Shown here one piece after another: positions 1 through 6,189 of a DNA stretch of 11,705 nt. Every line of letters starts with the position of its first letter. The stretch's first letter is position 1. This DNA comes from Planctomycetaceae bacterium (GTDB lineage Bacteria; Planctomycetota; Planctomycetia; Planctomycetales; Planctomycetaceae). The notes below the pieces were generated by a model. That model ran no database searches. It had not been told where the DNA came from and worked only from the letters and a program-made list of their open reading frames with translations. The position numbers and the translations under genes are program-made. Location: contig JAGQQQ010000459.1 of assembly GCA_020426125.1 (NCBI GenBank), positions 1-11,705 of the forward strand, written 5' to 3'.

Positions 1-1220
1 CCGACCCCGACTACTCCGCGGCGTATGTCGTTCTGGAAACGGACCATGCCGACGGCCTCGCCGGGCACGGAATGACTTTCACGATCGGTCGAGGAAATGA
101 GATCTGCGTCAAAGCGATCGAAGCACTGGCTCCCCTCGTGGTGGGCCGGACCTTGGAATCGTTCACCGAAGACATGGCCGGTTTCTGGCGACACATCACC
201 GGCGATAGCCAACTCCGGTGGATTGGTCCAGAGAAGGGAGCGATTCACCTCGCAACGGCGGCCGTCGTCAACGCGGTCTGGGATCTCTACGCCAAAGTCG
301 AGCAGAAGCCGCTCTGGCGGCTCCTGAGCGAAATGAGTCCAGAAGAGATCGTCCGCTGCGTCGACTTCCGGTACATCAGCGATGCCATCACGCCGGAGGA
401 GGCGGTGGAAATGCTGTCCCGACTGGAGTCGACGCGGCAGGAACGGATTTCCGCCTTGGAAGCTCAGGGCTATCCGTCTTACACGACTTCCGCCGGATGG
501 CTGGGATATTCCGACGACAAACTGCGGCAGCTTTGCCGCGATTGCCTGGAGCAAGGCTGGGAGACCTTCAAGATCAAAGTCGGACGGAACCTGGATGACG
601 ACATCCGCCGCTGCCGGATCATTCGCGAAGAGATCGGACCCGACCGCCGCTTAATGGTCGACGCCAATCAAGTCTGGGATGTCGCCGAAGCAATCGAATG
701 GATGAAGTCCCTCGCGGAGTTTGATCCCTGGTTCATCGAGGAGCCGACATCGCCCGATGATGTGCTGGGACATGCGACGATTGCCAGAGCAGTGGTCCCG
801 ATCAAAGTCGCCACCGGCGAACACTGCGCCAACCGCGTGCTATTCAAACAGTTTCTGCAATCAGGCGGAATGGGAATCTGCCAAATCGATGCCTGCCGCC
901 TGGGGGGTGTGAATGAAGTGATTGCCGTTCTGCTGATGGCGGCCAAGTTCGGGGTCCCCGTATGTCCCCATGCCGGGGGAGTCGGACTCTGCGAATATGT
1001 CCAGCACCTGTCGATGTTTGACTATGTGGCGGTGAGCGGAAGTTGGGACGACCGTGTCACGGAGTACGCCGGCCATCTCCACGAACATTTCCGGGATCCC
1101 GTCGTGTTGAAAGGTGGGCGATACATGCCTCCAATCGCTCCGGGATACAGCATTGAAATGCTGCCGGAATCGTTAGAACGATTTGAGTTCCCCAGCGGTG
1201 CGGCCTGGAACGGATCGTAG
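1..1220 (+). CDS. L-fuconate dehydratase (enolase superfamily), 5' end missing
   Basis: Dehydrates L-fuconate to 2-keto-3-deoxy-L-fuconate in cytosolic L-fucose breakdown. The reading frame is open from base 3, so the ATG at 72 (in ...GHGMTFTIGRG) is internal and the true start lies left of the window. Counting from that Met, the superfamily catalytic set is complete: the KxK pair K167/K169 (FKIKVG), metal ligands D197 (MVDANQ), E223 (FIEEPT) and E250 (ATGEH), and the dyad D273 (QIDACRLGG) with H300 (CPHAGG). These spacings match my recollection of characterised FucD (218/220, 248, 274, 301, 324, 351), a constant offset of 51. That implies roughly 28 residues are missing upstream of base 3. 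The enzyme should be active. No other fucose genes are visible, so pathway linkage cannot be judged. The last 48 bp overlap the htrA-like gene on the other strand. Family assignment is strong; the exact sugar-acid substrate is inferred from similarity. Confidence 0.92.
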   Translation, partial: DPDYSAAYVVLETDHADGLAGHGMTFTIGRGNEICVKAIEALAPLVVGRTLESFTEDMAGFWRHITGDSQLRWIGPEKGAIHLATAAVVNAVWDLYAKVEQKPLWRLLSEMSPEEIVRCVDFRYISDAITPEEAVEMLSRLESTRQERISALEAQGYPSYTTSAGWLGYSDDKLRQLCRDCLEQGWETFKIKVGRNLDDDIRRCRIIREEIGPDRRLMVDANQVWDVAEAIEWMKSLAEFDPWFIEEPTSPDDVLGHATIARAVVPIKVATGEHCANRVLFKQFLQSGGMGICQIDACRLGGVNEVIAVLLMAAKFGVPVCPHAGGVGLCEYVQHLSMFDYVAVSGSWDDRVTEYAGHLHEHFRDPVVLKGGRYMPPIAPGYSIEMLPESLERFEFPSGAAWNGS

Positions 1221-2696
1221 GTCTTCGACGGGGCAGACAATCAATTTTGTCACGGCCCTTCCCTGCTCGATGCGATGGACCTTGACCACGACTTCCACTG
1301 CGTCCGCCAACTTGTGCAATGCGGTCTCCAAGTCGTCACGGTCCGAGACCGACTCACGACCGACTTCCAGGACGACATCATAGAGTTGCAGGGCGTTGGC
1401 CTCCGTGGAGTCGTGGCACTCCATGACCACCAGTCCTGAGTCGAGTTCGTTGTAGCCGAGTTGTCGCATCAGCGGCTTGGAGAGCGATTGAGCTTTCAAT
1501 GAGGCGTTCCGATATTCTTCGAGTGCCGGAACAGCGGGCTGCATCTGCTGAGGAAGTTCGCTTCGCTCATCGGTCGGGCGTTCGGACAGCGTCACGAACA
1601 GTGTTTCCATCCGTCCACTTCGCATGACGATCATTCGGACCTGCTTGTTGACGGGTGTCAAACTGACGCGATTGATCAGGTCGTTCTCATCTTCGATCTC
1701 GACGCCATCGAGGTTGAGGATGATATCCCCTGCGCGAAGTCCCGCATTGGCGGCGGGAGTTTTGTCGATGACCACGGTGACACGTGCCCCATAGAGCCGT
1801 TGCAGGGAATTCCGCCGCGCGGTCTCCAAATCGTAATTCTGGTCCAGTTCGACCCCGAGATATCCACGTCGAACATGGCCGTGGGTCAACAACTGATCGA
1901 CGATGAATTGCACCAAGTTACTGGGAATGCTGAATCCGATTCCCTCGTTCCCCCCCCCTTGAGAGGCAATCGCGGTGTTGATGCCGATGATCCGGCCATC
2001 GAGATCGATGAGTGGTCCCCCGCTGTTTCCGGGGTTGATCGCGGCGTCCGTTTGAATGAAGTCCTGATTGATCACCCGGCGCCCCGGCAGATCCAAAGCG
2101 CGGCGCGCCTTGGCGCTGACGATCCCCAGCGTCACGGATTGCGAAAGCCCTAAGGGACTCCCCATCGCCAACACGAAATGCCCGATTTCCAGATTGTCAC
2201 TGTCAGCAAATTCAAGCGGATCAACTCCAACGTCCGGAATCTTCAAGACGGCGAGATCGCTGTCGGGATCTTCGATCTTCTCGACCGGAAACACCACGCG
2301 GCCATCGTACAAGCGGATCTCAATCTGTCGAAGGGCCGCATTGGCGACAACATGGCGATTCGTGATCACGAGAGCCGTCCGACCAGAGGCGGGACGGGTG
2401 GCAATCACGCCCGACCCGGTTTCTTCGGTGACTCCCTTGGTCGTTTGATGTTTACTCTCAATGTGGACCACCGCCGGATTGGCTCGAGCGGCGACAGCGG
2501 CCAGATGCCGTCCTGCGTCTCTCAATCCAGACGTTGAGACATCCGTTCCGAGATACCGGCTCGTGATCGTCTGAGACCCGGAGAATCGGGCGTCCTGGGC
2601 CAAGACGGTGGTCGAGGATCCCAACGACCAGCAGGCCGCGAGACAACTCGCTCCGAGGAGGATGACTTGATTCGCCGTGAACTTCCGATGTCCCAT
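1173..2696 (-). CDS. HtrA/DegP-like exported serine protease with two PDZ domains
   Basis: A trypsin-like protease of the HtrA (DegP/DegQ) type that degrades or handles misfolded envelope proteins. I chose the ATG at 2696 (507 aa) because GAGGG lies 6 nt upstream. A TTG at 2718-2720 would add 8 residues and overlap the upstream stop as TTGA, but has no well-spaced ribosome site. Residues 1-34 form an export signal (HRK, then a hydrophobic stretch). The signal contains both a lipobox-like L-A-A-C ending at C22 and a VLAQ site near 34, so either a lipoprotein or a soluble periplasmic form is possible. The protease domain spans about 60-270 with catalytic H115 (TNRHVV), D147 (SDLAVLK) and S225 (GNSGGP). 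PDZ1 is about 275-372, with RRGYLGVEL and AGLRAGDIIL. PDZ2 is about 395-490 and more diverged. It is the second gene of a pair with the dksA-like gene, 20 nt apart. Family is certain; substrates are unknown. Confidence 0.93.
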   Translation of the reverse strand: MGHRKFTANQVILLGASCLAACWSLGSSTTVLAQDARFSGSQTITSRYLGTDVSTSGLRDAGRHLAAVAARANPAVVHIESKHQTTKGVTEETGSGVIATRPASGRTALVITNRHVVANAALRQIEIRLYDGRVVFPVEKIEDPDSDLAVLKIPDVGVDPLEFADSDNLEIGHFVLAMGSPLGLSQSVTLGIVSAKARRALDLPGRRVINQDFIQTDAAINPGNSGGPLIDLDGRIIGINTAIASQGGGNEGIGFSIPSNLVQFIVDQLLTHGHVRRGYLGVELDQNYDLETARRNSLQRLYGARVTVVIDKTPAANAGLRAGDIILNLDGVEIEDENDLINRVSLTPVNKQVRMIVMRSGRMETLFVTLSERPTDERSELPQQMQPAVPALEEYRNASLKAQSLSKPLMRQLGYNELDSGLVVMECHDSTEANALQLYDVVLEVGRESVSDRDDLETALHKLADAVEVVVKVHRIEQGRAVTKLIVCPVEDLRSVPGRTAGELKSF

Positions 2697-2702
2697 TCTG
2701 AT

Positions 2703-2707
2703 CCCTC
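2703..2707 (-). promoter_or_regulatory. Ribosome binding site of the htrA-like gene
   Basis: On the minus strand GAGGG sits 6 nt before the ATG at 2696. This decides the start against an in-frame TTG 24 nt upstream. Confidence 0.6.
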
Positions 2708-2716
2708 GCGAGTCAA

Positions 2717-3166
2717 TCAACTTCCATCAAAACGAATGTCCTGAGGCGTCAGTTCCCGGTCTGCTTCGCGAGCTTCAAACTCACAAGCCGACTCCCAGTC
2801 CGTATTCAAACGGTTTCGGGTTCGCCGTCTTTCCAACTTTTCCTGACAGCGGACACAACTGGTCGTGTGGGGAACCGCGTTCAGCCGAGCCACGGGAATC
2901 CGGTCGGAGCAAAATTCGCACCGTCCATAGGTTCCGTCCTGAATCGCTTGAATGGCACACTCAATCCGTGCCAATTCACGGGTTTCCAGAGAAACCAATC
3001 GGGACTCCGCCTCCTGTTCCGTATCAAAACTGACAATATCTCCGGCGTCACCCGGTTCGGCGGCGCCGCGAAAGGTCGATCCTTGAAATTCGAGTTTTCG
3101 ACGCAATTCGTCCCGTTGCTGGACGAGTCGCTGATGAATTCTCAAGAGGGCATCTTTTCTGGCCAT
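2717..3166 (-). CDS. DksA/TraR-family C4 zinc-finger protein
   Basis: A 149-residue member of the DksA/TraR family. Such proteins enter the RNA polymerase secondary channel and modulate initiation, often together with ppGpp. The ATG at 3166 is preceded by GGGAGA with 8 nt spacing. Residues 1-75 are charged and predicted helical, fitting the coiled-coil hairpin. The zinc finger is C83-x2-C86-x17-C104-x2-C107 (CEFC ... CVRC), followed by a basic C-terminal helix (EKLERRRTRNR). At the expected coiled-coil tip the sequence is D40-A-G-D43-I-V45. This keeps the two acids of the DxxDxA motif known from E. coli DksA but has Val where the functional Ala is expected. It may therefore be a DksA-like paralogue of altered activity rather than DksA itself. 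It is the promoter-proximal gene of a likely bicistron with the htrA-like gene. Its own promoter should lie in the divergent spacer; I could not identify a convincing one. Confidence 0.88.
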   Translation of the reverse strand: MARKDALLRIHQRLVQQRDELRRKLEFQGSTFRGAAEPGDAGDIVSFDTEQEAESRLVSLETRELARIECAIQAIQDGTYGRCEFCSDRIPVARLNAVPHTTSCVRCQEKLERRRTRNRLNTDWESACEFEAREADRELTPQDIRFDGS

Positions 3167-3174
3167 GGTGCCGA

Positions 3175-3180
3175 TCTCCC
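3175..3180 (-). promoter_or_regulatory. Ribosome binding site of the dksA-like gene
   Basis: GGGAGA on the minus strand, 8 nt before the ATG at 3166, supports that start. Confidence 0.55.
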
Positions 3181-3315
3181 GTTGATGTCAGCCCCCAGTT
3201 TGGGAGACTGTCACTCTTCCGTCGTCAAGAAACCACAATCAATCAGATTCACGTTCGTTGAATCGTGCAATTCTACGCCCATGCCGATCCAGGGGCAGTG
3301 ATTTCTTGGACGGGA

Positions 3316-3348
3316 TTCACAACCATTTATGAGAAAATGGGTTGTGAA
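3316..3348. repeat. Imperfect inverted repeat / hairpin
   Basis: TTCACAACC (3316-3324) pairs with GGTTGTGAA (3340-3348). The stem continues as ATTT/AAAT after a single bulged G at 3339, leaving a 6-nt loop. There are 13 pairs in all. Neither side is followed by a T-run, so it is not a standard intrinsic terminator. It could be an operator or a structured leader. Confidence 0.6.
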
Positions 3349-3503
3349 CGGTGAGACGGACCGCCTTGTCAGGACAGCCACCCTCTGCTAGTAGGGATTT
3401 CGACCTCGCCCCCCTCCGTCGGCAAGTTTTTCCGGTTTGACACGTGCAGACCGCAAAATCGGCCCAGCCGAAGGGACCATTGTAAGCGTAAACAGAATCT
3501 GAT

Positions 3504-3517
3504 CGCGTGTTCACGCG
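3504..3517. repeat. 14-bp perfect dyad upstream of the propeller gene
   Basis: CGCGTG-TT-CACGCG, perfect 6-bp arms, about 107 nt before the ATG at 3625. The size and position suit a binding site for a dimeric regulator, but a chance dyad in GC-rich DNA is possible. Confidence 0.35.
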
Positions 3518-3624
3518 GTTCTCCACATTCGCCTGACTCGGTCGACGGGACTGACCAGCTTCGCTGGGCGACGACCTTTCTCAAAGAGAGTGACTCATCA
3601 CCTTTTTCAGGTTTCAATCGAGAC

Positions 3625-5568
3625 ATGATCCGCAGTTTTCCCGAGTTTTGGTTCGCGCCGCTGGTCATCGTCGTTCTCGGCTCTCTCTCATTCGCCGACG
3701 ACTGGCCGAATCTGCGTGGGAAGAACAGTCGGTCAGTTTCCGAGGAGACCGGTTTGGATGATCAATGGGACGTTGAGGAACCACTGATTCTCTGGGCGCG
3801 AGAACTGGGACAGGGCTACTCTAGCCTCGCGGTGGCCAGGGACCGATGCTTCACGCAGTACCAGAATGTCTATGGCCAATACGTGATCTGCCTTGATGCC
3901 AAAACAGGCAAAACACTTTGGGAGCATCGGTACGAAGCCCCCTACGAGATGCTGGGAATCTATCCGGGACCGCGGTCGACGCCAGCTGTCGACGGAAACC
4001 ACGTCTACTTCGCCTCACCCGATGGTCTCGTCGGTTGTCTGAAGAGCCCCACCGGCGATGTTGTGTGGACGGTCAATATCAACACACAATTCGGAGGCCG
4101 CGGGACCGACTTCGGGTACTCCGCGTCGCCGATTCTTTTCAATGACCTTCTCTTATTGCCGGTCGGGGGCGATGGGGCGTCGGTCATCGCCTTAAACCCT
4201 CGAACGGGAAAGACGGTCTGGACAAACGGAAGCAGCAGCGCAAGTTACGCCTCGATTTTTCCCTTCAAACTGGAAGGCCGCTCTCTCGTTCTGGCATATC
4301 TGGAGAATGATGTTGTCGTTCACGAACTGGAAACGGGGAAGATTGTTTGGAAGCAGCGTCTCTCGCACGGCTACGACGAACACTCCGCATCGCCGCTCTA
4401 TGAGGAGCCGATCCTGGTGTTGTCGGCCCCCTTCAAAGCGGGCGCCACAGCTTACGAACTCAGTTGGGAACAGGAACCACGCACAAGCCAAATCATCGCT
4501 CGTGAACTCTGGCACAATGCTCAGTTCTCGAACGATGTGGTCTCCGCCACGCTAGTCAATGGAAAGATCTATGGCTTCGACCTCCGCGATCCGCAATCCA
4601 AAGCCCATCGGCCTTCGCGCGGAGAGTTCCGTTGCCTCGACCTGCAAACGGGAGAAGTTCACTGGTCGACGTCCGACGTCGGTCAGGCCTCTGTCATCGC
4701 GGTCGATGGAAAACTTCTACTCTTCGCCGACACTGGAGAACTGATCCTCGCGGAGGAGAGTGCGGAGCGGTACGTTGAGTTGGGGAGAGTGTCCTTGTTT
4801 CCGGATGAAGTCTGTTGGACCTCACCAGCACTCGCCGATGGCCGACTCTTTCTGCGAAGCCATTCGCGGGCCGTCTGTGCGAGCGTCAAGGACAAGGGAC
4901 AACTCACCGAACAGGAACAGCAAACCGCCATCGCTCCCACCGATTTGCCAACATCCCGGCGAACGGATTGGTCCTGGCTGCTCAACGGCGAACGCGAACA
5001 CCCGTTCATGCGCCCGGATGTTCACGAGTTGTCTCGTTGGTTTTTCGAAAGCCTGGTGGTGTTGCTACTGTCGCTCGGTGCGGCTGCTGTCTGCTGGGGA
5101 GCGATAAGGATTCGGAGACCGGGGAGTTCAGCGCCGTTTCTGGTCTTCTGCTGTGCGGGAATTCTTCTCGGAGTCATCGCGACGCCATTGCTGAACGATG
5201 GCCAGGAGCCATTCCATTTCACTTGGCCCGCATCGTTGTTTTCGATCTTTCTGCTGACAATCTGGGCCGGCACTCGCGCATCGCGACCTGAGGCGACGCG
5301 AACCATTCGGGTTCAGTCGAGATTGACCGGCCTCGGGTTCTTGCTTGTATGCCTGGGGTACTTTCTGGCCTTACAAAGGTTGAGTTTGCCCCACGAATGG
5401 GTCTTTCTCATGGGCTTCCTCCCCGCCGCTCCGTTCACGATACTCGCAGTGCGAAGTTTCGAGAGAACGCAGTTTGTCCGATCCTCGATACGGTCACTCA
5501 TCGCATTCTCTTTGTTTTTCTGGAGTTGCGGGGGACTGATGTTGCTTCGGACAGCGTGGGATTTCTGA
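3625..5568 (+). CDS. PQQ-like beta-propeller protein with six C-terminal membrane helices
   Basis: A 647-residue exported protein. Residues 1-24 form a signal peptide (hydrophobic FAPLVIVVLGSLSFA, cleavage likely before DD). From about 26 to 440 there are repeated blades ending in the quinoprotein-type pattern, such as CLDAKTGKTLWEH, ALNPRTGKTVW, HELETGKIVWK and CLDLQTGEVHW. The entry DWPNLRGKNS is typical of planctomycete PQQ-like (BamB-like) propellers. I cannot point to a dehydrogenase active site, so it is more likely a binding or scaffold propeller than a PQQ enzyme. After a linker, six hydrophobic segments follow, starting near residues 473, 503, 534, 567, 592 and 624. This propeller-plus-polytopic-membrane layout differs from BamB, which is a lipoprotein without such a tail. 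The propeller would face outside the cytoplasmic membrane. The ribosome site before ATG 3625 is weak (GAG). The pseudo-receiver gene follows 48 nt downstream. Function unknown. Confidence 0.88.
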   Translation: MIRSFPEFWFAPLVIVVLGSLSFADDWPNLRGKNSRSVSEETGLDDQWDVEEPLILWARELGQGYSSLAVARDRCFTQYQNVYGQYVICLDAKTGKTLWEHRYEAPYEMLGIYPGPRSTPAVDGNHVYFASPDGLVGCLKSPTGDVVWTVNINTQFGGRGTDFGYSASPILFNDLLLLPVGGDGASVIALNPRTGKTVWTNGSSSASYASIFPFKLEGRSLVLAYLENDVVVHELETGKIVWKQRLSHGYDEHSASPLYEEPILVLSAPFKAGATAYELSWEQEPRTSQIIARELWHNAQFSNDVVSATLVNGKIYGFDLRDPQSKAHRPSRGEFRCLDLQTGEVHWSTSDVGQASVIAVDGKLLLFADTGELILAEESAERYVELGRVSLFPDEVCWTSPALADGRLFLRSHSRAVCASVKDKGQLTEQEQQTAIAPTDLPTSRRTDWSWLLNGEREHPFMRPDVHELSRWFFESLVVLLLSLGAAAVCWGAIRIRRPGSSAPFLVFCCAGILLGVIATPLLNDGQEPFHFTWPASLFSIFLLTIWAGTRASRPEATRTIRVQSRLTGLGFLLVCLGYFLALQRLSLPHEWVFLMGFLPAAPFTILAVRSFERTQFVRSSIRSLIAFSLFFWSCGGLMLLRTAWDF

Positions 5569-5603
5569 ACTTGCCGATGAACAACTCTTTGGCCGGAAAC
5601 TAC

Positions 5604-5608
5604 GAGGA
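5604..5608 (+). promoter_or_regulatory. Ribosome binding site that supports a TTG start
   Basis: GAGGA lies 8 nt before the TTG at 5617 but 20 nt before the next in-frame ATG at 5629. The spacing favours the TTG as initiation codon. Confidence 0.55.
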
Positions 5609-5616
5609 CCGGACAT

Positions 5617-6003
5617 TTGTCTCACCCGATGGCCCATTGCCGGATTGATGTTCACGAGGCTGCACCCCGCTGGACAACGCTGCTCGACAAGGCATTGGCC
5701 TCTCGGGCAGAAATCAAAGTTCACTGGTGCGATCCGGAGCAGGCCCCCATCAAGCTTTCAAGAAGCAGTCCGGCTGTGATTGTCCTGGAATGCAATGCGT
5801 CCGAGGGCGCGCTCGACAACATCCAATCCCTGCGTCGTTGTTCCAGATGTGAGATTGTCTGCTTGGTCCGAAACAACCACTGGGCATTTGAGTCGCTTGC
5901 GCGCGAGTTGGGGGCCACAGTGGTCTTGGGGATTCCCGTGGAACCCGACCGCGTCGTGGAATCGGTCTCTCGGATTTGCGTGAGGAATCCATCCCATTCA
6001 TGA
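5617..6003 (+). CDS. Small receiver-like (pseudo-receiver) protein
   Basis: A 128-residue protein I do not recognise as a named family. Its predicted pattern follows the five alternating beta/alpha units of a response-regulator receiver domain. The order is CRIDVHE then helix, AEIKVHWCD, PAVIVLECN then helix, CEIVCLVRN then helix ending ARELGA, and TVVLGIPVEP then the final helix. The phosphorylation residues are absent or changed. The usual acidic pair after strand 1 aligns with H13/E14, the phospho-acceptor Asp with E58, the Thr/Ser after strand 4 with V84 or R85, and the Lys-Pro after strand 5 is IPVEP without Lys. It would be cytosolic with no output domain. A TTG start is supported by GAGGA 8 nt upstream. 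It lies 48 nt after the propeller gene, probably co-transcribed. The fold is inferred by eye; a non-receiver Rossmann-like fold remains possible. A minus-strand frame over the same bases was judged a shadow. Confidence 0.62.
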   Translation: MSHPMAHCRIDVHEAAPRWTTLLDKALASRAEIKVHWCDPEQAPIKLSRSSPAVIVLECNASEGALDNIQSLRRCSRCEIVCLVRNNHWAFESLARELGATVVLGIPVEPDRVVESVSRICVRNPSHS

Positions 6004-6067
6004 ACTAAGCCTCCGCAACTATCGACGACCCATTCCTGCCATTCCCCCCAAACTGCCTTCGAAATCA

Positions 6068-6085
6068 ACAGTTCACACGAACTGT
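6068..6085. repeat. 18-nt inverted repeat
   Basis: ACAGTTC-acac-GAACTGT, perfect 7-bp arms with a 4-nt centre, in the 186-nt spacer before the ELM1-family gene. No T-run follows, so a terminator is unlikely. It may be a regulator site or an mRNA hairpin. Confidence 0.45.
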
Positions 6086-6151
6086 CTTGATGGCAGATGA
6101 CAATTCTCGGGACTTCTCTTGACGCCAGCGAGGTGTTCCGGGACTCTTCCC

Positions 6152-6167
6152 CAACTTGAACAAGTTG
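6152..6167. repeat. 16-bp dyad just upstream of the ELM1-family gene
   Basis: CAACTTG-AA-CAAGTTG, perfect 7-bp arms with a 2-nt centre, ending 22 nt before the ATG at 6190. The short centre makes it a better protein-binding dyad than a hairpin. It is an operator candidate. Confidence 0.45.
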
Positions 6168-6189
6168 CCCTGTTGCCGAAAAGACAAGG

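Larger units (their letters stand above)
3167..3624. other. 458-nt divergent intergenic region
   Basis: This spacer separates the minus-strand dksA-like gene from the plus-strand propeller gene and should carry both promoters. I see no convincing -35/-10 pair, no tRNA-like fold and no protein I believe in. Open frames here (minus strand 3369-3668 and 3317-3526) have no recognisable motifs or ribosome sites. It contains an imperfect hairpin at 3316-3348, a perfect 6+6 dyad at 3504-3517 and a small stem-loop at 3555-3567 (CCAGC-TTC-GCTGG). Confidence 0.6.

Noticed and set aside
3316..3348. Reading the hairpin as an intrinsic terminator
   Set aside because: No T-run follows on either strand, and it sits between divergent genes, where a terminator is not needed.
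3369..3668. 99-codon minus-strand open frame in the divergent spacer
   Set aside because: No ribosome site or recognisable motif; it overlaps the start of the propeller gene and is likely chance openness in GC-rich DNA.
3625..5000. PQQ-dependent alcohol dehydrogenase
   Set aside because: The propeller repeats match, but I cannot find a convincing set of cofactor and catalytic residues, and the protein continues into membrane helices; a non-enzymatic PQQ-like propeller fits better.
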